Shown: in pieces, positions 1-9,225 of the stretch
Layout: the number at the start of each line of letters is the position of its first letter
Position numbering within the stretch: the stretch's first letter is position 1
Source: Kineosporia aurantiaca JCM 3230
Lineage (GTDB): Bacteria; Actinomycetota; Actinomycetes; Actinomycetales; Kineosporiaceae
Reading direction: 5' to 3'
Assembly: GCA_000719025.1 (NCBI GenBank)
Contig: JODP01000003.1
Coordinates: 372,001 to 436,000 of the forward strand
DNA length: 64,000 nt
The notes under the pieces: model-generated
What the model was told of the DNA's origin: nothing
The model's database searches: none
The model's input: the letters and a program-made list of their open reading frames with translations, nothing else
Made by a program: the position numbers and the translations under genes

Positions 1-1346
1 AGGATCCCGGCGCCGATCTGGGCCAGCGGACGGCGACGGTAGAGCAGGATCAGGCCGAACGCCGGCAGCGCAGCGATCACCGCGAGCGGCAGCTGGGTGG
101 CGGCCAGGCCGTCACCCCGGGCGTCCTTGGACGGCTGGGCCACCACGTCGGTGACCGTGACCTGGGCCTGCGCCTGGGTCTGGAGCGTGGTCGCCACGGT
201 CTGCAGGGCGTCCGAGACCTGGATCCCGGCGGCCGTCGCAACCATCATCTGGGCCTGGGTGTTGTCGACGAAGAGACCGCCGTACACCTCGCGGTCCTCG
301 ATGCCCTTCTTCAGCTCGGCCTGGCTGGAGTACACGTGGATGTCGAACGTGTCCTTGCCGCCCAGCTGCTGCATCAGCGTGGTCAGCTGACCGGTGATGT
401 CCTTGGTCCCGGCCACCGCCACCGGCACGCTGTGCGGCTTGCTCTTGGCGATCGGCAGGGCCATCGCCCCGATCAGCAGGGCGGCGATCGCGGCGAGCGC
501 CACCAGGGCCCCGACCAGGGGAACCAGTGTGGCGTGCTTCTCCGTCGCGGGCGGCGGCGGAACCGTGCCGTTGACCAGCGTCTCCTGACCCGCGGCGGGG
601 TCCTCGGAGTAGGAGGAGGCGTAGGCCAGCGGGACGCCCTCGGCGGCCACCGGAGCGGCCTGGCTAACCGGAGTGCTCTCGGTAACCGGCGTGGTTCCGG
701 CGATCGGGGCCGTCTCGGCGACCGGCACGGTCTGCCCGGTGAGCGAGGTGTCCGGCGGGGTCGGGTCCTCGGCCGGCTTCTCGGCATCCTCCGGGGTGGT
801 GATCTTCTGCCCACCGGGAGGCGTCGGCAGCGGCCGCAGCGTCAGGTCCGGCACGGGGGTCTCCTGGGTGACCCGCTCGGGCGGCCCGTCGACCGGCTCG
901 GTCTCCGGCTTGCTTTCCGAGGAGACCGGCACGGTGTCCGAGGACGCCGGGGTCTCGCCAGCGGTCTTCTCGGCAGCGGTCTTCTCGCCAGCGGTCGTCT
1001 CATCAGCAGAGGACGCGTCGGCAGAGGACGCGGCGACCGTGGACCTGGTCCCGGAGTCGGCCGGCGAGGTGCCGAGCGCCCCCTCGTCCGTGGTGTCCTG
1101 GCCGTCGCCGGGCTCGTCGTCCGTGGTGTCCACCGCGACCGGCGTGCTGTCACCGGCGGTCGCCGTCCTGGACTCCTCGGCCGGAGCCGGGACGGTCGGA
1201 GCAGCGGTCTCCTCAGTGGCGGCCGGGGCCTTCACCGGTTCCGTCGCGTCCTGGGGTGAACCCTTCCCGGTGGCCTCGGAAGCTTCCGTGACTTCGTTCT
1301 CCGGATCGGTTTCGGGTCCGGTACCGGACGCCGAGTCGCGGGTCAT
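1..1346 (-). CDS. Disordered-N-terminus membrane protein, DUF3533/YhgE-like (partial)
   Basis: The reading frame starts at ATG 1346 behind an AGGAGA ribosome site and is still open at base 1, so the C-terminus lies outside the window. The first ~220 residues are low-complexity Ser/Thr/Pro/Glu/Ala sequence, probably disordered and cytoplasmic. A hydrophobic segment follows (TLVPLVGALVALAAIAALL) and then a soluble stretch with a VYGGLFVDNTQAQM motif. This resembles the extracytoplasmic part of the DUF3533/YhgE-type ABC-2-like membrane proteins common in Streptomyces. A second membrane segment begins near the window edge. Function is unknown. The family assignment is from motif memory; membrane location is well supported. 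Confidence 0.75.
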   Translation of the reverse strand, partial: MTRDSASGTGPETDPENEVTEASEATGKGSPQDATEPVKAPAATEETAAPTVPAPAEESRTATAGDSTPVAVDTTDDEPGDGQDTTDEGALGTSPADSGTRSTVAASSADASSADETTAGEKTAAEKTAGETPASSDTVPVSSESKPETEPVDGPPERVTQETPVPDLTLRPLPTPPGGQKITTPEDAEKPAEDPTPPDTSLTGQTVPVAETAPIAGTTPVTESTPVSQAAPVAAEGVPLAYASSYSEDPAAGQETLVNGTVPPPPATEKHATLVPLVGALVALAAIAALLIGAMALPIAKSKPHSVPVAVAGTKDITGQLTTLMQQLGGKDTFDIHVYSSQAELKKGIEDREVYGGLFVDNTQAQMMVATAAGIQVSDALQTVATTLQTQAQAQVTVTDVVAQPSKDARGDGLAATQLPLAVIAALPAFGLILLYRRRPLAQIGAGI

Positions 1347-1531
1347 CGCGTCTCTCCTTATTCACATTCACGGGTTGGTTCACGAGGGGCGGGGTCGGTC
1401 GCGCACCTTAGCCGACTCATCCATGAGCCCGGCACAGGAAGTCTGACCGGCTTACCGCGGATTGGTGCAGTTCAAGCCGCTCAAGTCGGGTCACGTTCAG
1501 GCAACGCCACCGGCTGCCGACGCAAGAGTGC

Positions 1532-2452
1532 ATGGACGTCGCGCCCGCCGCCCGCCTGGTGGCCAATATCGAGCAGGTGGTCCGGGGACAGAACGCCGCG
1601 GTGGAGCTGCTGACGATCGCCGTGCTCGCCGGCGGGCACGTCCTGATCGAGGATGCGCCCGGCACCGGCAAGACCACCCTCGCACAGTCGGTGGCCCGCA
1701 GCGTCGGCGGCGTCTTCCAGCGGGTCCAGGCCACGGCCGACCTGATGCCGGCCGACATCACCGGCTCCGCGGTCTGGGATCCGAGCCGCCGGGAGTTCGG
1801 ATTCGTGCCCGGCCCGGTGTTCGCCGACGTCCTGCTGGTCGACGAACTGAACCGGATGCCCCCACGCACCCAGTCCGCGCTGCTGGAGGTGATGGCCGAG
1901 CGGATGGTCACCGTGGACGGCGTGCGGCACCCGGTGCCGCCCAGCTTCTTCCTGGTCGCCACCCAGAACCCGGTGGAGCAGCACGGCACCTACCCGCTGC
2001 CCGAGGGCCAGCTCGACCGGTTCGCGGTCCGCCTGCACCTGAAACCGCTGACCGCCGTCGACGAGTTCACCGTGGTCCGCGACCAGCTCACCGGCCCGAC
2101 CGTGGGCACCCTCGAAGCCGTGCTCGACCCGGCCGGCCTGAACGCGCTCCGCGAGGCCGTGCAGGGCGTGTTCGTCGCCGAGCCGGTCCTCGAATACGCC
2201 GTGAAGCTGACCCGCTCCACCCGGAGTGACCAGCGGATTCGGGCCGGCGCAGGCTCCCGGGCGGCGATCGCCCTGACCCGCTGCGCGCAGGCCCGCGCGG
2301 TGTTGCACGGCCGCGAGTACGTGACCCCGGAGGACGTCGCCGACCTGGCCGTGCCCGTCCTTTCCCACCGGATCGTGCCCGCCGTCGCGACCCCTGCCGA
2401 CACGCTGATCGCCGACCTGGTCAGCGCCCAGCCGGTTCCGGTCCCGGCCTGA
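1532..2452 (+). CDS. MoxR-family AAA ATPase
   Basis: A 306-residue AAA+ ATPase of the MoxR type. Walker A is APGTGKT at residues 42-48 and Walker B is LLVDEL with D104/E105. The ATQNPVEQHGTYPLPEGQLD segment typical of MoxR proteins follows at ~152-171. MoxR ATPases act as chaperones that help assemble or activate partner proteins, often ones with VWA or DUF58 domains. It is the first gene of an operon with a DUF58 protein 13 bp downstream and a transglutaminase after that, a combination found in many actinobacteria. The substrate is not known. No strong ribosome site is seen before ATG 1532. Confidence 0.93.
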   Translation: MDVAPAARLVANIEQVVRGQNAAVELLTIAVLAGGHVLIEDAPGTGKTTLAQSVARSVGGVFQRVQATADLMPADITGSAVWDPSRREFGFVPGPVFADVLLVDELNRMPPRTQSALLEVMAERMVTVDGVRHPVPPSFFLVATQNPVEQHGTYPLPEGQLDRFAVRLHLKPLTAVDEFTVVRDQLTGPTVGTLEAVLDPAGLNALREAVQGVFVAEPVLEYAVKLTRSTRSDQRIRAGAGSRAAIALTRCAQARAVLHGREYVTPEDVADLAVPVLSHRIVPAVATPADTLIADLVSAQPVPVPA

Positions 2453-2465
2453 GCGCGGCCCGGAG

Positions 2466-3608
2466 ATGAGTCAGAGCCGCAGCCTGTGGGAGGCCCGCTG
2501 GGAATGGCGGCTGCTGCGCCCGATCACCCCCGGCGGCTGGCTGGCCATCATGCTGGCCTCGGTGCTGGCCGCGATCGCGGTCCGGGCCCTCAACCCCTGG
2601 CTGCTCCTGGTCGCCTGCGCGCTGGCCGCGCCGGTGCTGCTGGCCCAGTTCCTGCGCCCCGACCTGAACGCGGTCACGGTCGCCTTCCGCTCGCCGGAGC
2701 GCTTGGTGGTGGGGGATCCGGTGGAGCAGATGCTGACGATCCGCAACGACGGCCGCCGCAGCCTGCCCGGCCTCGGCGTCTTCCACCTGTGCGCCGGACT
2801 CGGCCCGGTCGTGCTTTCGGTACCACCGCTGGCCCCGGGCGCGCAGGCCGAGTTCACGTTCGAGCGCAAGGTGCTCCGTCGCGGCCGGGCCGAGATGCAC
2901 GAGATCCGGCTGGGAACCGTGGCCCCGTTCGGCATGGCCCACCACACCCGTCGGATCCGGACGCGAGCCGAGATCGTCATCCATCCGGCTCGGGTGCCGG
3001 CCGCCGAGCTCGCGGGAGGGCGACTCTCACTGGAGGACGCTTTCGGTGAGCGTCTGCATCCGGCCGGGTCGGAACCGCACGGCCTGCGGGAATGGCGGCA
3101 CGGCGACGGCCGTCGGCAGGTGAACTGGCGGGCCACGGCCCGGCGCCCCCGCCCCGAGCAGCTGATCGTGGTGGTGCCGGAGCCCGAGGTCGAGGCCCGG
3201 CTGATGCTCGTGGTCACCGGGGCCGTGGAGGACGAGGACTGGGAGGACCTGGTCGCGCTGGCCGCCTGGTCGGCCTGCGCCGCGGTCGGGACCCACGCCG
3301 ACGTGACCTTGCTGGCCCCCGGCGTCCCACCCTGGACCGGCACCGACGAGCAGCAGATCCTCGACTGGTTCAGCGGGCTGAAGAGCGCCGACGACGTGAT
3401 CCCGGAGGACCCGGACGATGCGGAGGGCCGGGCGGCGGCCCTGGTCGACGTCGCCGAGTTCCAGGAGGCGGTCCGCCGCCGTCTGGTGCCGGGGGTGATC
3501 GCGGTCGAGGCCACCACCCGGCCCTTCGGCCTGCACCAGGTCCCCGCCGGAGCCCTCCTGCGCGGCATCGCAACCCCGAACCCCCAGACCGAAGCGGGTG
3601 CGGCGTGA
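2466..3608 (+). CDS. DUF58 domain membrane protein
   Basis: A 380-residue protein with two hydrophobic segments near the N-terminus (~20-60), then a soluble part with the DUF58 signature at ~200-225 (GLREWRHGDGRRQVNWRATA). DUF58 proteins are usual partners of MoxR ATPases; their biochemical role is unsettled. The gene lies 13 bp after the MoxR gene. Its stop overlaps the GTG of the transglutaminase gene by 4 bp (GTGA at 3605-3608), so translation of the two is probably coupled. Confidence 0.9.
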   Translation: MSQSRSLWEARWEWRLLRPITPGGWLAIMLASVLAAIAVRALNPWLLLVACALAAPVLLAQFLRPDLNAVTVAFRSPERLVVGDPVEQMLTIRNDGRRSLPGLGVFHLCAGLGPVVLSVPPLAPGAQAEFTFERKVLRRGRAEMHEIRLGTVAPFGMAHHTRRIRTRAEIVIHPARVPAAELAGGRLSLEDAFGERLHPAGSEPHGLREWRHGDGRRQVNWRATARRPRPEQLIVVVPEPEVEARLMLVVTGAVEDEDWEDLVALAAWSACAAVGTHADVTLLAPGVPPWTGTDEQQILDWFSGLKSADDVIPEDPDDAEGRAAALVDVAEFQEAVRRRLVPGVIAVEATTRPFGLHQVPAGALLRGIATPNPQTEAGAA

Positions 3609-6007
3609 AGAGTCCGCCCACCCTGCTCACCCTGATCGCGGCCGCCCTTGCCCTGGGGCTGGCCGGTCTCGTCCCGGCCGTGATCTGTCTGCTCGTGATG
3701 GTGCTGATCGGGCTGGTCGGAGTGATGGTCCCGCACCGCTACCCCGGCATCACCGAGACCTCATGGGGTAGGACCACGGTGGCCGTGGTCGCGCTCGGCC
3801 TGACCGTCCTGACCACGGCCGCGACCGGTACCGAGAACCTGGTCACCGGTAACGCGGACGACCCGTTGGCCAGCGCTGCCGCCGTCCTAGCGGTGCCCAC
3901 CGGGGTGCCGCTCGGTCTGCTCGCCGCCCTGGCCGCCGGTTCGCTGATCGCGGTGACGCTCGAGCTGGGCACGCGCCGAGGAGTGCAGTCCGGCCTGGTC
4001 CTGGGCACCGCGGTGCTCGGTCTGGCCTGTGTTGCAGCACCTTCCGGGCAGCGTCTGCTGGTCCCGATCATCGTCGGCTGGCCCGCTGCCCTGCTGGCTC
4101 TGACCAAGCTGAACGTGCATTCGATCACCCAGCCCGACGTCCAGATCCGGCTCACCGAGCCGCCCCACGCAACCGAAGACGTCCGTCTGGCGCCCGGTTT
4201 CCGCTGGCGGGTCGTTCCGGTACTGCTCGCACTCGTCGTGAGCTGCGGGCTGCTCGGGGTAGCAGCGATGTCCGGCCTGGCCAGCATCGCGGTGAACACG
4301 TCTACCGACAGCAGCGTCGGCGCCCAAGGGGCAGCCAACAATGCGCGGTCTTGGCAGACGAAGTTCCTGGGCGGCCGGATGAACCTGAACTCCCGCGGCC
4401 CACTGAGCGACGACCCGATCGCCGAGGTGCCGGCCCTCGCACCCTCGCATTGGCGCACGGCGACGCTCGACTACTACAACGGCCAGGGCTGGCAGGTGAC
4501 CGGGGCGCTCTCGCTGCACACCACGATCGCGTCGGGAGCGGACGGGGTACGGCTCACCACCGAAGGCAACGACACCGCTGACGGCAGCACCGACACCTCC
4601 GAAGCCGAAACCCCGGAAACGGCCACCCCCGAACCCGAGCCGTCGAAAGCGTCCACAATTCCGACGGCTACCCCGAACGCAACGGGCTCACCGCTCATTG
4701 ACCCATCGCCCGCCGACCCGGGGGCCGAGCCGAACCTTGGAATCAATGACGAGGACACGGGCACCGAAGGCGGCGCGGACAGCCTCGAAAAGGCGGCCGT
4801 GCAGAAGGGCGCCCTCCGTAGTGACCAGGTGGTGATCCGCGGGAACGGCACGACCCAGCTGATTGCTCCGGGACGGCTGATCACGGCCAATCTGCCAGGG
4901 AGCTATGCGCAGCAGACCTTCGTCTCCACCGGTGACCGCATCCTGGTCCCAGGTCGCAACAATGACGAATACACCGTCAACACCCGCGTCTACCCCGCAA
5001 CGGCAACACCGGCGTCCCTCGGTACTGCCACCCAGGACGCGGTGATCAGTAGCTCGCAGTCCATCGACCCCCGATACCTGCAGATCCCCGACAGCCTGCC
5101 GATCCGCGTCCGTGATCTAGGAAAGCAGTTGGTGGCCGCGGCTCCGAACCGGCTGGCCGCCGTACAGGCCGTCGAAAGCCGGCTGGGCCAGCTGATGAGC
5201 TACACGCTCGACGCCCCGGTGCCGCCGGCCGGTCAGGACGCGGTCGACTTCGCGCTTTTCGACTCCCACCAAGGATTCTGCGAGCACTACGCGAGCGCCG
5301 AGGTGATGCTACTGCGCGCGGCGGACATCCCCGCACGCATGGTTGTCGGCTATCTGGCCGACGGCCAGGAGGCCCAGGGCGACGGACGACAGCTGATCCG
5401 GAAGGCGCAGGCGCACGCCTGGGTCGAGGTCTGGTTCCCGGGAGCCGGATGGGTCACCTCGGACGCGACGCCCGCCGGCGGGGTCGATCAGAGCTTCCTG
5501 GAATCGATGAATTCGGCGTTCAACCGGGCGATGTCCGATCTGGCCGACCGGGGGATCGCCTTCGTGACCGGCATCGTCGGGCCGGTCGTGGTGATCGCGC
5601 TACTACTGGCCGCCTGGCTGTTCCGGCGGGCTCTGCTGCGGTTCGGGCAGCAGCTGGTGCGCCGCCGTCAGGGGCCGGAACCGGACCGCCCGATCGACGC
5701 CGGTCTGCGCGCCGCCTTCTTCCGGTTGGAGGCGGTCCTGACCACGCACGGCCGGGAACGGGCCGAGACCGAGACCCTGGCCGCGCTGAAAGACCGGGTG
5801 ATCGGCTCCCGGCGCTACACCGCTCCGGCCGAAAGCGGCGATCTGGAGCGGGCTTTCGACGTCTTTACCCGGGCTCTGTATGCGAAGGTGCCTCCGGGTG
5901 AAAGCGAATGCCGGGAAGCCGCGGCGATTTTCGACCGGGAATCCGGACGTCAGGCCCAGGAGGTTCAGCCGGTGGCGAGCTTGGGGCAGTCGGCGCAGTT
6001 GATGTAG
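3605..6007 (+). CDS. Transglutaminase-like membrane protein (DUF3488/TgpA type)
   Basis: An 800-residue protein started at GTG 3605, inside the 4-bp GTGA overlap with the DUF58 gene; the longer frame upstream is a shadow. The N-terminal ~220 residues hold about six membrane segments. A large extracytoplasmic part follows with a Thr/Pro/Glu-rich insertion (~320-410). The transglutaminase-like core is at ~545-620, with the catalytic Cys in QGFCEHYASAE, the His in AHAWVEVW and the Asp in TSDATP. A last membrane segment and cytoplasmic tail follow. This is the TgpA-like arrangement that accompanies MoxR and DUF58. The substrate is unknown. The last 43 bases overlap the convergent murF-like gene. 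Confidence 0.9.
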   Translation: MKSPPTLLTLIAAALALGLAGLVPAVICLLVMVLIGLVGVMVPHRYPGITETSWGRTTVAVVALGLTVLTTAATGTENLVTGNADDPLASAAAVLAVPTGVPLGLLAALAAGSLIAVTLELGTRRGVQSGLVLGTAVLGLACVAAPSGQRLLVPIIVGWPAALLALTKLNVHSITQPDVQIRLTEPPHATEDVRLAPGFRWRVVPVLLALVVSCGLLGVAAMSGLASIAVNTSTDSSVGAQGAANNARSWQTKFLGGRMNLNSRGPLSDDPIAEVPALAPSHWRTATLDYYNGQGWQVTGALSLHTTIASGADGVRLTTEGNDTADGSTDTSEAETPETATPEPEPSKASTIPTATPNATGSPLIDPSPADPGAEPNLGINDEDTGTEGGADSLEKAAVQKGALRSDQVVIRGNGTTQLIAPGRLITANLPGSYAQQTFVSTGDRILVPGRNNDEYTVNTRVYPATATPASLGTATQDAVISSSQSIDPRYLQIPDSLPIRVRDLGKQLVAAAPNRLAAVQAVESRLGQLMSYTLDAPVPPAGQDAVDFALFDSHQGFCEHYASAEVMLLRAADIPARMVVGYLADGQEAQGDGRQLIRKAQAHAWVEVWFPGAGWVTSDATPAGGVDQSFLESMNSAFNRAMSDLADRGIAFVTGIVGPVVVIALLLAAWLFRRALLRFGQQLVRRRQGPEPDRPIDAGLRAAFFRLEAVLTTHGRERAETETLAALKDRVIGSRRYTAPAESGDLERAFDVFTRALYAKVPPGESECREAAAIFDRESGRQAQEVQPVASLGQSAQLM

Positions 6008-7449
6008 AGCGGGCAGCGGGTCAGCGCACAGGTCACGGTGTGCCCGGCCAGGCCCAGGTAGACCCGCTCCATGTGCATCGCGCGCGATCCCTTGGCCAGC
6101 ACCACGGCGTCCCCGTCGGTTCCGGTCAAGATGGCCTGGGCCTGCTCGAATGCGTCCCGCGCGGACTCGGCGGAGGCGATGTGACCAGCGGCCAGACCAT
6201 TCTCCGCGGCACTCTCCCGCAGCGGCGCCGCATCGTCTCCGACGGTGATGAGATGAGTGACGCCGACGGCCGCCTTGCGTCCGACCCTTGCGTGCAGCTC
6301 CTGCGAGTGCACCCCCAGTTCGCCCATCTGCCCGAGGGCGGCCACCTTGACCGCGCCGGGCAGGCTGTCCAGCAGGTCGAGCGAGGAGATCATCGCGTCC
6401 GGGCTGCCGTTGTAGCTGTCGTCGATCATCAGCAGCCGCTCGTCGATCCGGCGCAGCGTCGCCCGCCCGGCCGGGAGCTGGACATCGCGCAGCGCCTGGA
6501 TGCTCTCCGACGGGGCGATCCCGTACACCCGGCCCACCGCCACCGCGAACATCGCCGCATAGCCGAAATGCCGCCCGGCGGCCGCGATCCCGAACGGCAA
6601 CGACTGGCCGTCCACCTCGATCCGGCCCCGGGTGCCGTGCTCGTCCACCACCAGGTCCACCGCGCGCAGGTCGTTGCCCGGGTCGAAGCCGACCTTCACC
6701 AGCGTGGCCGCGGCGGCGCCGGGCAGGCCGAGGGCGGTGCGGGTGAGCAGCTCGTCGTCGCCGTTGACGATCCAGGTCCCGCCCGGGCGGGTGTGGTTGA
6801 AGAGGTCGGTCTTCTCGACGGCCAGCCCCTGCTGGCCGTCGAAGTGCCCGAGGTGGGCGAAGCCCACGTTGGTGACCACCGAGACGTCCGGCCCGACCAG
6901 CCCGGCCAGGTGGCCGATCTCGCCCGGGTGGTTGGTGCCGATCTCGGAGACCACGTGGGTCTGGGCCGGCTCGATCTGGGTCAGGGTGAGCGGCACCCCG
7001 AGGTGGTTGTTGAAGCTGGCCTGGTTCGCCAGCACCTCGAACTTGGCCCGGAGCACCTGCGCGATCAGCGTCTTCGCGGTGGTCTTGCCGGCCGAGCCGG
7101 TGACCGCGACGACGGAGGCGGGGCTGCGCCGCCGGACCTGCGCGGCGGCCTGCTGCAGGGCGGTCAGCGTGTCCGGTACCCGGATCACCGTGACCCCGGA
7201 CAGCTCGGCGAACTCCGGCACCGCCGCCGGATCGCGGCTGATCAGCACCCCGGTCGCCCCGGCCCGGACCGCCGCGGCGACGAAGTCGTGCCCGTCGCGG
7301 GCCGGGCCCGGGATCGCCACGAACAGCTCACCGCCGGTGATGTCCCGGGTGTCGACGCTGGCCCGGCCGAACTGCCGGCCGCCCGCTTCCGGGCGGAGCA
7401 CGACCTCGGCATCCTCGACCGCCGCGAGGACGTCGCCCACCTGGATCAC
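5965..7449 (-). CDS. MurF-like Mur ligase with four-cysteine C-terminal tail
   Basis: A 494-residue Mur ligase. The P-loop is at residues 117-123 (TGSAGKT), the ANQASFNNHLGVPLTL segment of the central domain follows, and the DSYNGSPDAM motif marks the C-terminal domain. MurF adds D-Ala-D-Ala to UDP-MurNAc-tripeptide in cytoplasmic peptidoglycan precursor synthesis. No other cell-wall or division gene is nearby, so this is probably a paralogue and not the division-cluster murF. The last 20 residues are unusual: C474, C479, C485 and C488 form Cx4Cx5Cx2C, as in a metal or Fe-S site. The gene is monocistronic and its 3' end overlaps the transglutaminase gene by 43 bp on the other strand. Confidence 0.85.
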   Translation of the reverse strand: MIQVGDVLAAVEDAEVVLRPEAGGRQFGRASVDTRDITGGELFVAIPGPARDGHDFVAAAVRAGATGVLISRDPAAVPEFAELSGVTVIRVPDTLTALQQAAAQVRRRSPASVVAVTGSAGKTTAKTLIAQVLRAKFEVLANQASFNNHLGVPLTLTQIEPAQTHVVSEIGTNHPGEIGHLAGLVGPDVSVVTNVGFAHLGHFDGQQGLAVEKTDLFNHTRPGGTWIVNGDDELLTRTALGLPGAAAATLVKVGFDPGNDLRAVDLVVDEHGTRGRIEVDGQSLPFGIAAAGRHFGYAAMFAVAVGRVYGIAPSESIQALRDVQLPAGRATLRRIDERLLMIDDSYNGSPDAMISSLDLLDSLPGAVKVAALGQMGELGVHSQELHARVGRKAAVGVTHLITVGDDAAPLRESAAENGLAAGHIASAESARDAFEQAQAILTGTDGDAVVLAKGSRAMHMERVYLGLAGHTVTCALTRCPLYINCADCPKLATG

Positions 7450-7513
7450 AGAACCGTTCCTTTCACCTACTACTGTCGGTTCCGTTGATCCTACGTCCCG
7501 TGCCTGAGAGTCA

Positions 7514-8380
7514 TTACTGCAGCTGAGCGAGCTCGGCCAGGTGCTCCTGAGCGCGCTTCAGCGCGATGAACCCGGCCGCCCCGCCGACCGCGAGCCGGTT
7601 CGCCTGCCATTCCAGCTCGGCGTCCTCCAGCTGCGGCGGCAGCTTCCGGGCCAGCTCCGCGACCTGGGCGATCTCCGACCGCTGGCGGGCCACGAAGGCC
7701 GCGTCCACCGTGTCCCCGTGCCCCGGCACCACCACCCGGCCGACCTGGTCGAGCAGCCGGGTCAGGGTGTCCGGCCAGTCCAGCGGGTAGGCGTGGTCGA
7801 ACGACGGCGGCGCCCCCTGCTCGACCAGGTCGCCGAGGAAGGTCACATCCGCGTCCGGCACGTCCACGATCAGGTCGTTGTCGGTGTGCCCGCGCCCGGG
7901 ATGGTGCAGCCGCACCTGCCGGCCGCCCAGGTCCAGGCTGACGTCGGCCGCGTTCACCGTGCGGTTGGGCAGGGTCACGGTGACCGCGTCCAGCTCGTCG
8001 GCCAGCACCTCCTCACCGGACTCGCGCAGCCAGCCGGCGATCTCCATCCGCTGCTGGACCCCGGAGGCGGCCAGTTCGGCCCGGCAGCGCTCGTGCGCCC
8101 AGATCTCGCAGTCCGGCTGGGCCTCGGCGAACACCGAGGTGCCGAAGCAGTGGTCGAAGTGGGAGTGGGTGAGCGTGACCACGTAGGGCAGCGGGGTGAT
8201 CGAGCGGACCGCGCGGTACAGCTCCCGGCCCTCCCGCTCACTGCTGCGGGTGTCGATGACCAGGCAGCGTTCATCGCCCAGGATCAGCCCGGCGTTCACG
8301 TCGAGCGTGCGGTTGCGGCGCACGAAGACCCGGTCCCCGATCTCGCGCCAGCGGCCCCAGGGATTCGTCTCGACCTTCAT
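7514..8380 (-). CDS. MBL-fold metallo-hydrolase
   Basis: A 288-residue protein of the metallo-beta-lactamase fold. The metal-binding HSHFDH motif is at residues 72-77. The later GHTDND and GD motifs, and VPGHGD near residue 220, supply the remaining ligands. The family covers glyoxalase II-like thioesterases, lactonases and quinone-linked hydrolases; the sequence does not show which. It is followed downstream on the same strand by the murF-like gene after a 64-bp gap, but there is no functional reason to link them. Confidence 0.88.
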   Translation of the reverse strand: MKVETNPWGRWREIGDRVFVRRNRTLDVNAGLILGDERCLVIDTRSSEREGRELYRAVRSITPLPYVVTLTHSHFDHCFGTSVFAEAQPDCEIWAHERCRAELAASGVQQRMEIAGWLRESGEEVLADELDAVTVTLPNRTVNAADVSLDLGGRQVRLHHPGRGHTDNDLIVDVPDADVTFLGDLVEQGAPPSFDHAYPLDWPDTLTRLLDQVGRVVVPGHGDTVDAAFVARQRSEIAQVAELARKLPPQLEDAELEWQANRLAVGGAAGFIALKRAQEHLAELAQLQ

Positions 8381-8801
8381 CGGACGGCCTCGCCGGCCGC
8401 CCCTCGGGGGTGTCTACGAGCAGACCGGTCGTCCCGCTTGAGCTGGGCCCCTCGACCGTGGTTGCGGCACTGGGTGAACAACTCGGCTCCCTCGTTCTGG
8501 CCCTCTGGGTGGAGGGCTCGCCGACGGTTGTTGCCTGGCGACCGGATCGCTCCGCCGTTGCAGCGACAATCCGCATTGCGCACACAACGCAGCGTACGCC
8601 CCTTCTGGCCGATTCTTTACACCGGCAGTGACTTGACAATTACCAAGCGCTTGCGCTTCCAATCTGGTGGTCGGGCGGTGGGCGGCCTCCGGAGGGTGGT
8701 CCGCGAAACTTTTTGCTGGCCCTGTCCTTCTGGCCCGAACCCGTTCGTCCCTAGGGTGAGGCTGGTCGAGGGGATCGGCCCGGACGCTGGGGAGGAACGC
8801 C
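8381..8801. other. Intergenic region between divergent MBL and YCII genes
   Basis: No convincing gene; the open frames here have no ribosome site or codon bias. A palindromic element, AAGCGCTTGCGCTT, lies at about 8645-8658 just after a TTGACA hexamer at 8633-8638. Closer to the YCII gene, TGTCCT (8723-8728) and CGTC (8746-8749) are 17 bp apart. That spacing and sequence resemble an ECF-type promoter that could be read by the downstream ECF42-like sigma factor. Both readings are tentative. Confidence 0.35.
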
Positions 8802-9176
8802 ATGACGCAGTACGCCGCACTGCTCTACGACGCGGACGAGGACTGGTCGCAGCCGGAGTACGCCGAAGGACTTAAGGAGTACGACGAGTTCGGGCGGGCG
8901 GCCGCCGCGGCGATCCGGGGCGGCGCCGCGCTCTACCCGACCTCCACCGCGACCACCGTGCGGGTCCAGGGTGGGAAGGGCGGCGAGGTGATCACCAGCG
9001 ACGGGCCGTTCGCGGAGACCAAGGAGGTGCTGACCGGCTTCTACCTCCTGGAGGCCGAGGACCTGGACGCCGCCGTCGCCCTGGCTGCGCAGATCCCGGG
9101 CGCCTGGACCGGGGCGATCGAGGTCCGGCCGATCATCGACTTCGCCGCGGTCCGGGCCGAACGCGCTGGGAACTGA
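8802..9176 (+). CDS. YCII/DGPF-domain protein
   Basis: A 124-residue protein with the DGPFAETKEVLTGFYLLEAE motif at residues ~68-87 that defines the DGPF branch of the YCII family. These small proteins are almost always encoded next to ECF sigma factors of group ECF42, and the next gene is one. Their biochemical role is unclear. ATG 8802 has a GGGGAGGAA ribosome site 4-8 bases upstream. The stop at 9174-9176 lies within the region where the sigma factor frame is already open, so the two are probably translated together. Confidence 0.9.
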   Translation: MTQYAALLYDADEDWSQPEYAEGLKEYDEFGRAAAAAIRGGAALYPTSTATTVRVQGGKGGEVITSDGPFAETKEVLTGFYLLEAEDLDAAVALAAQIPGAWTGAIEVRPIIDFAAVRAERAGN

Positions 9177-9225
9177 CGCGTCGGGCGCCCTCGAGCAGAC
9201 GGTAAGGCTGGAGGGCGCCCGGGTC

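Noticed and set aside
97..1446. Plus-strand open frames over the first 1.4 kb
   Set aside because: They are shadows of the minus-strand membrane protein gene that starts at 1346 and runs off the window.
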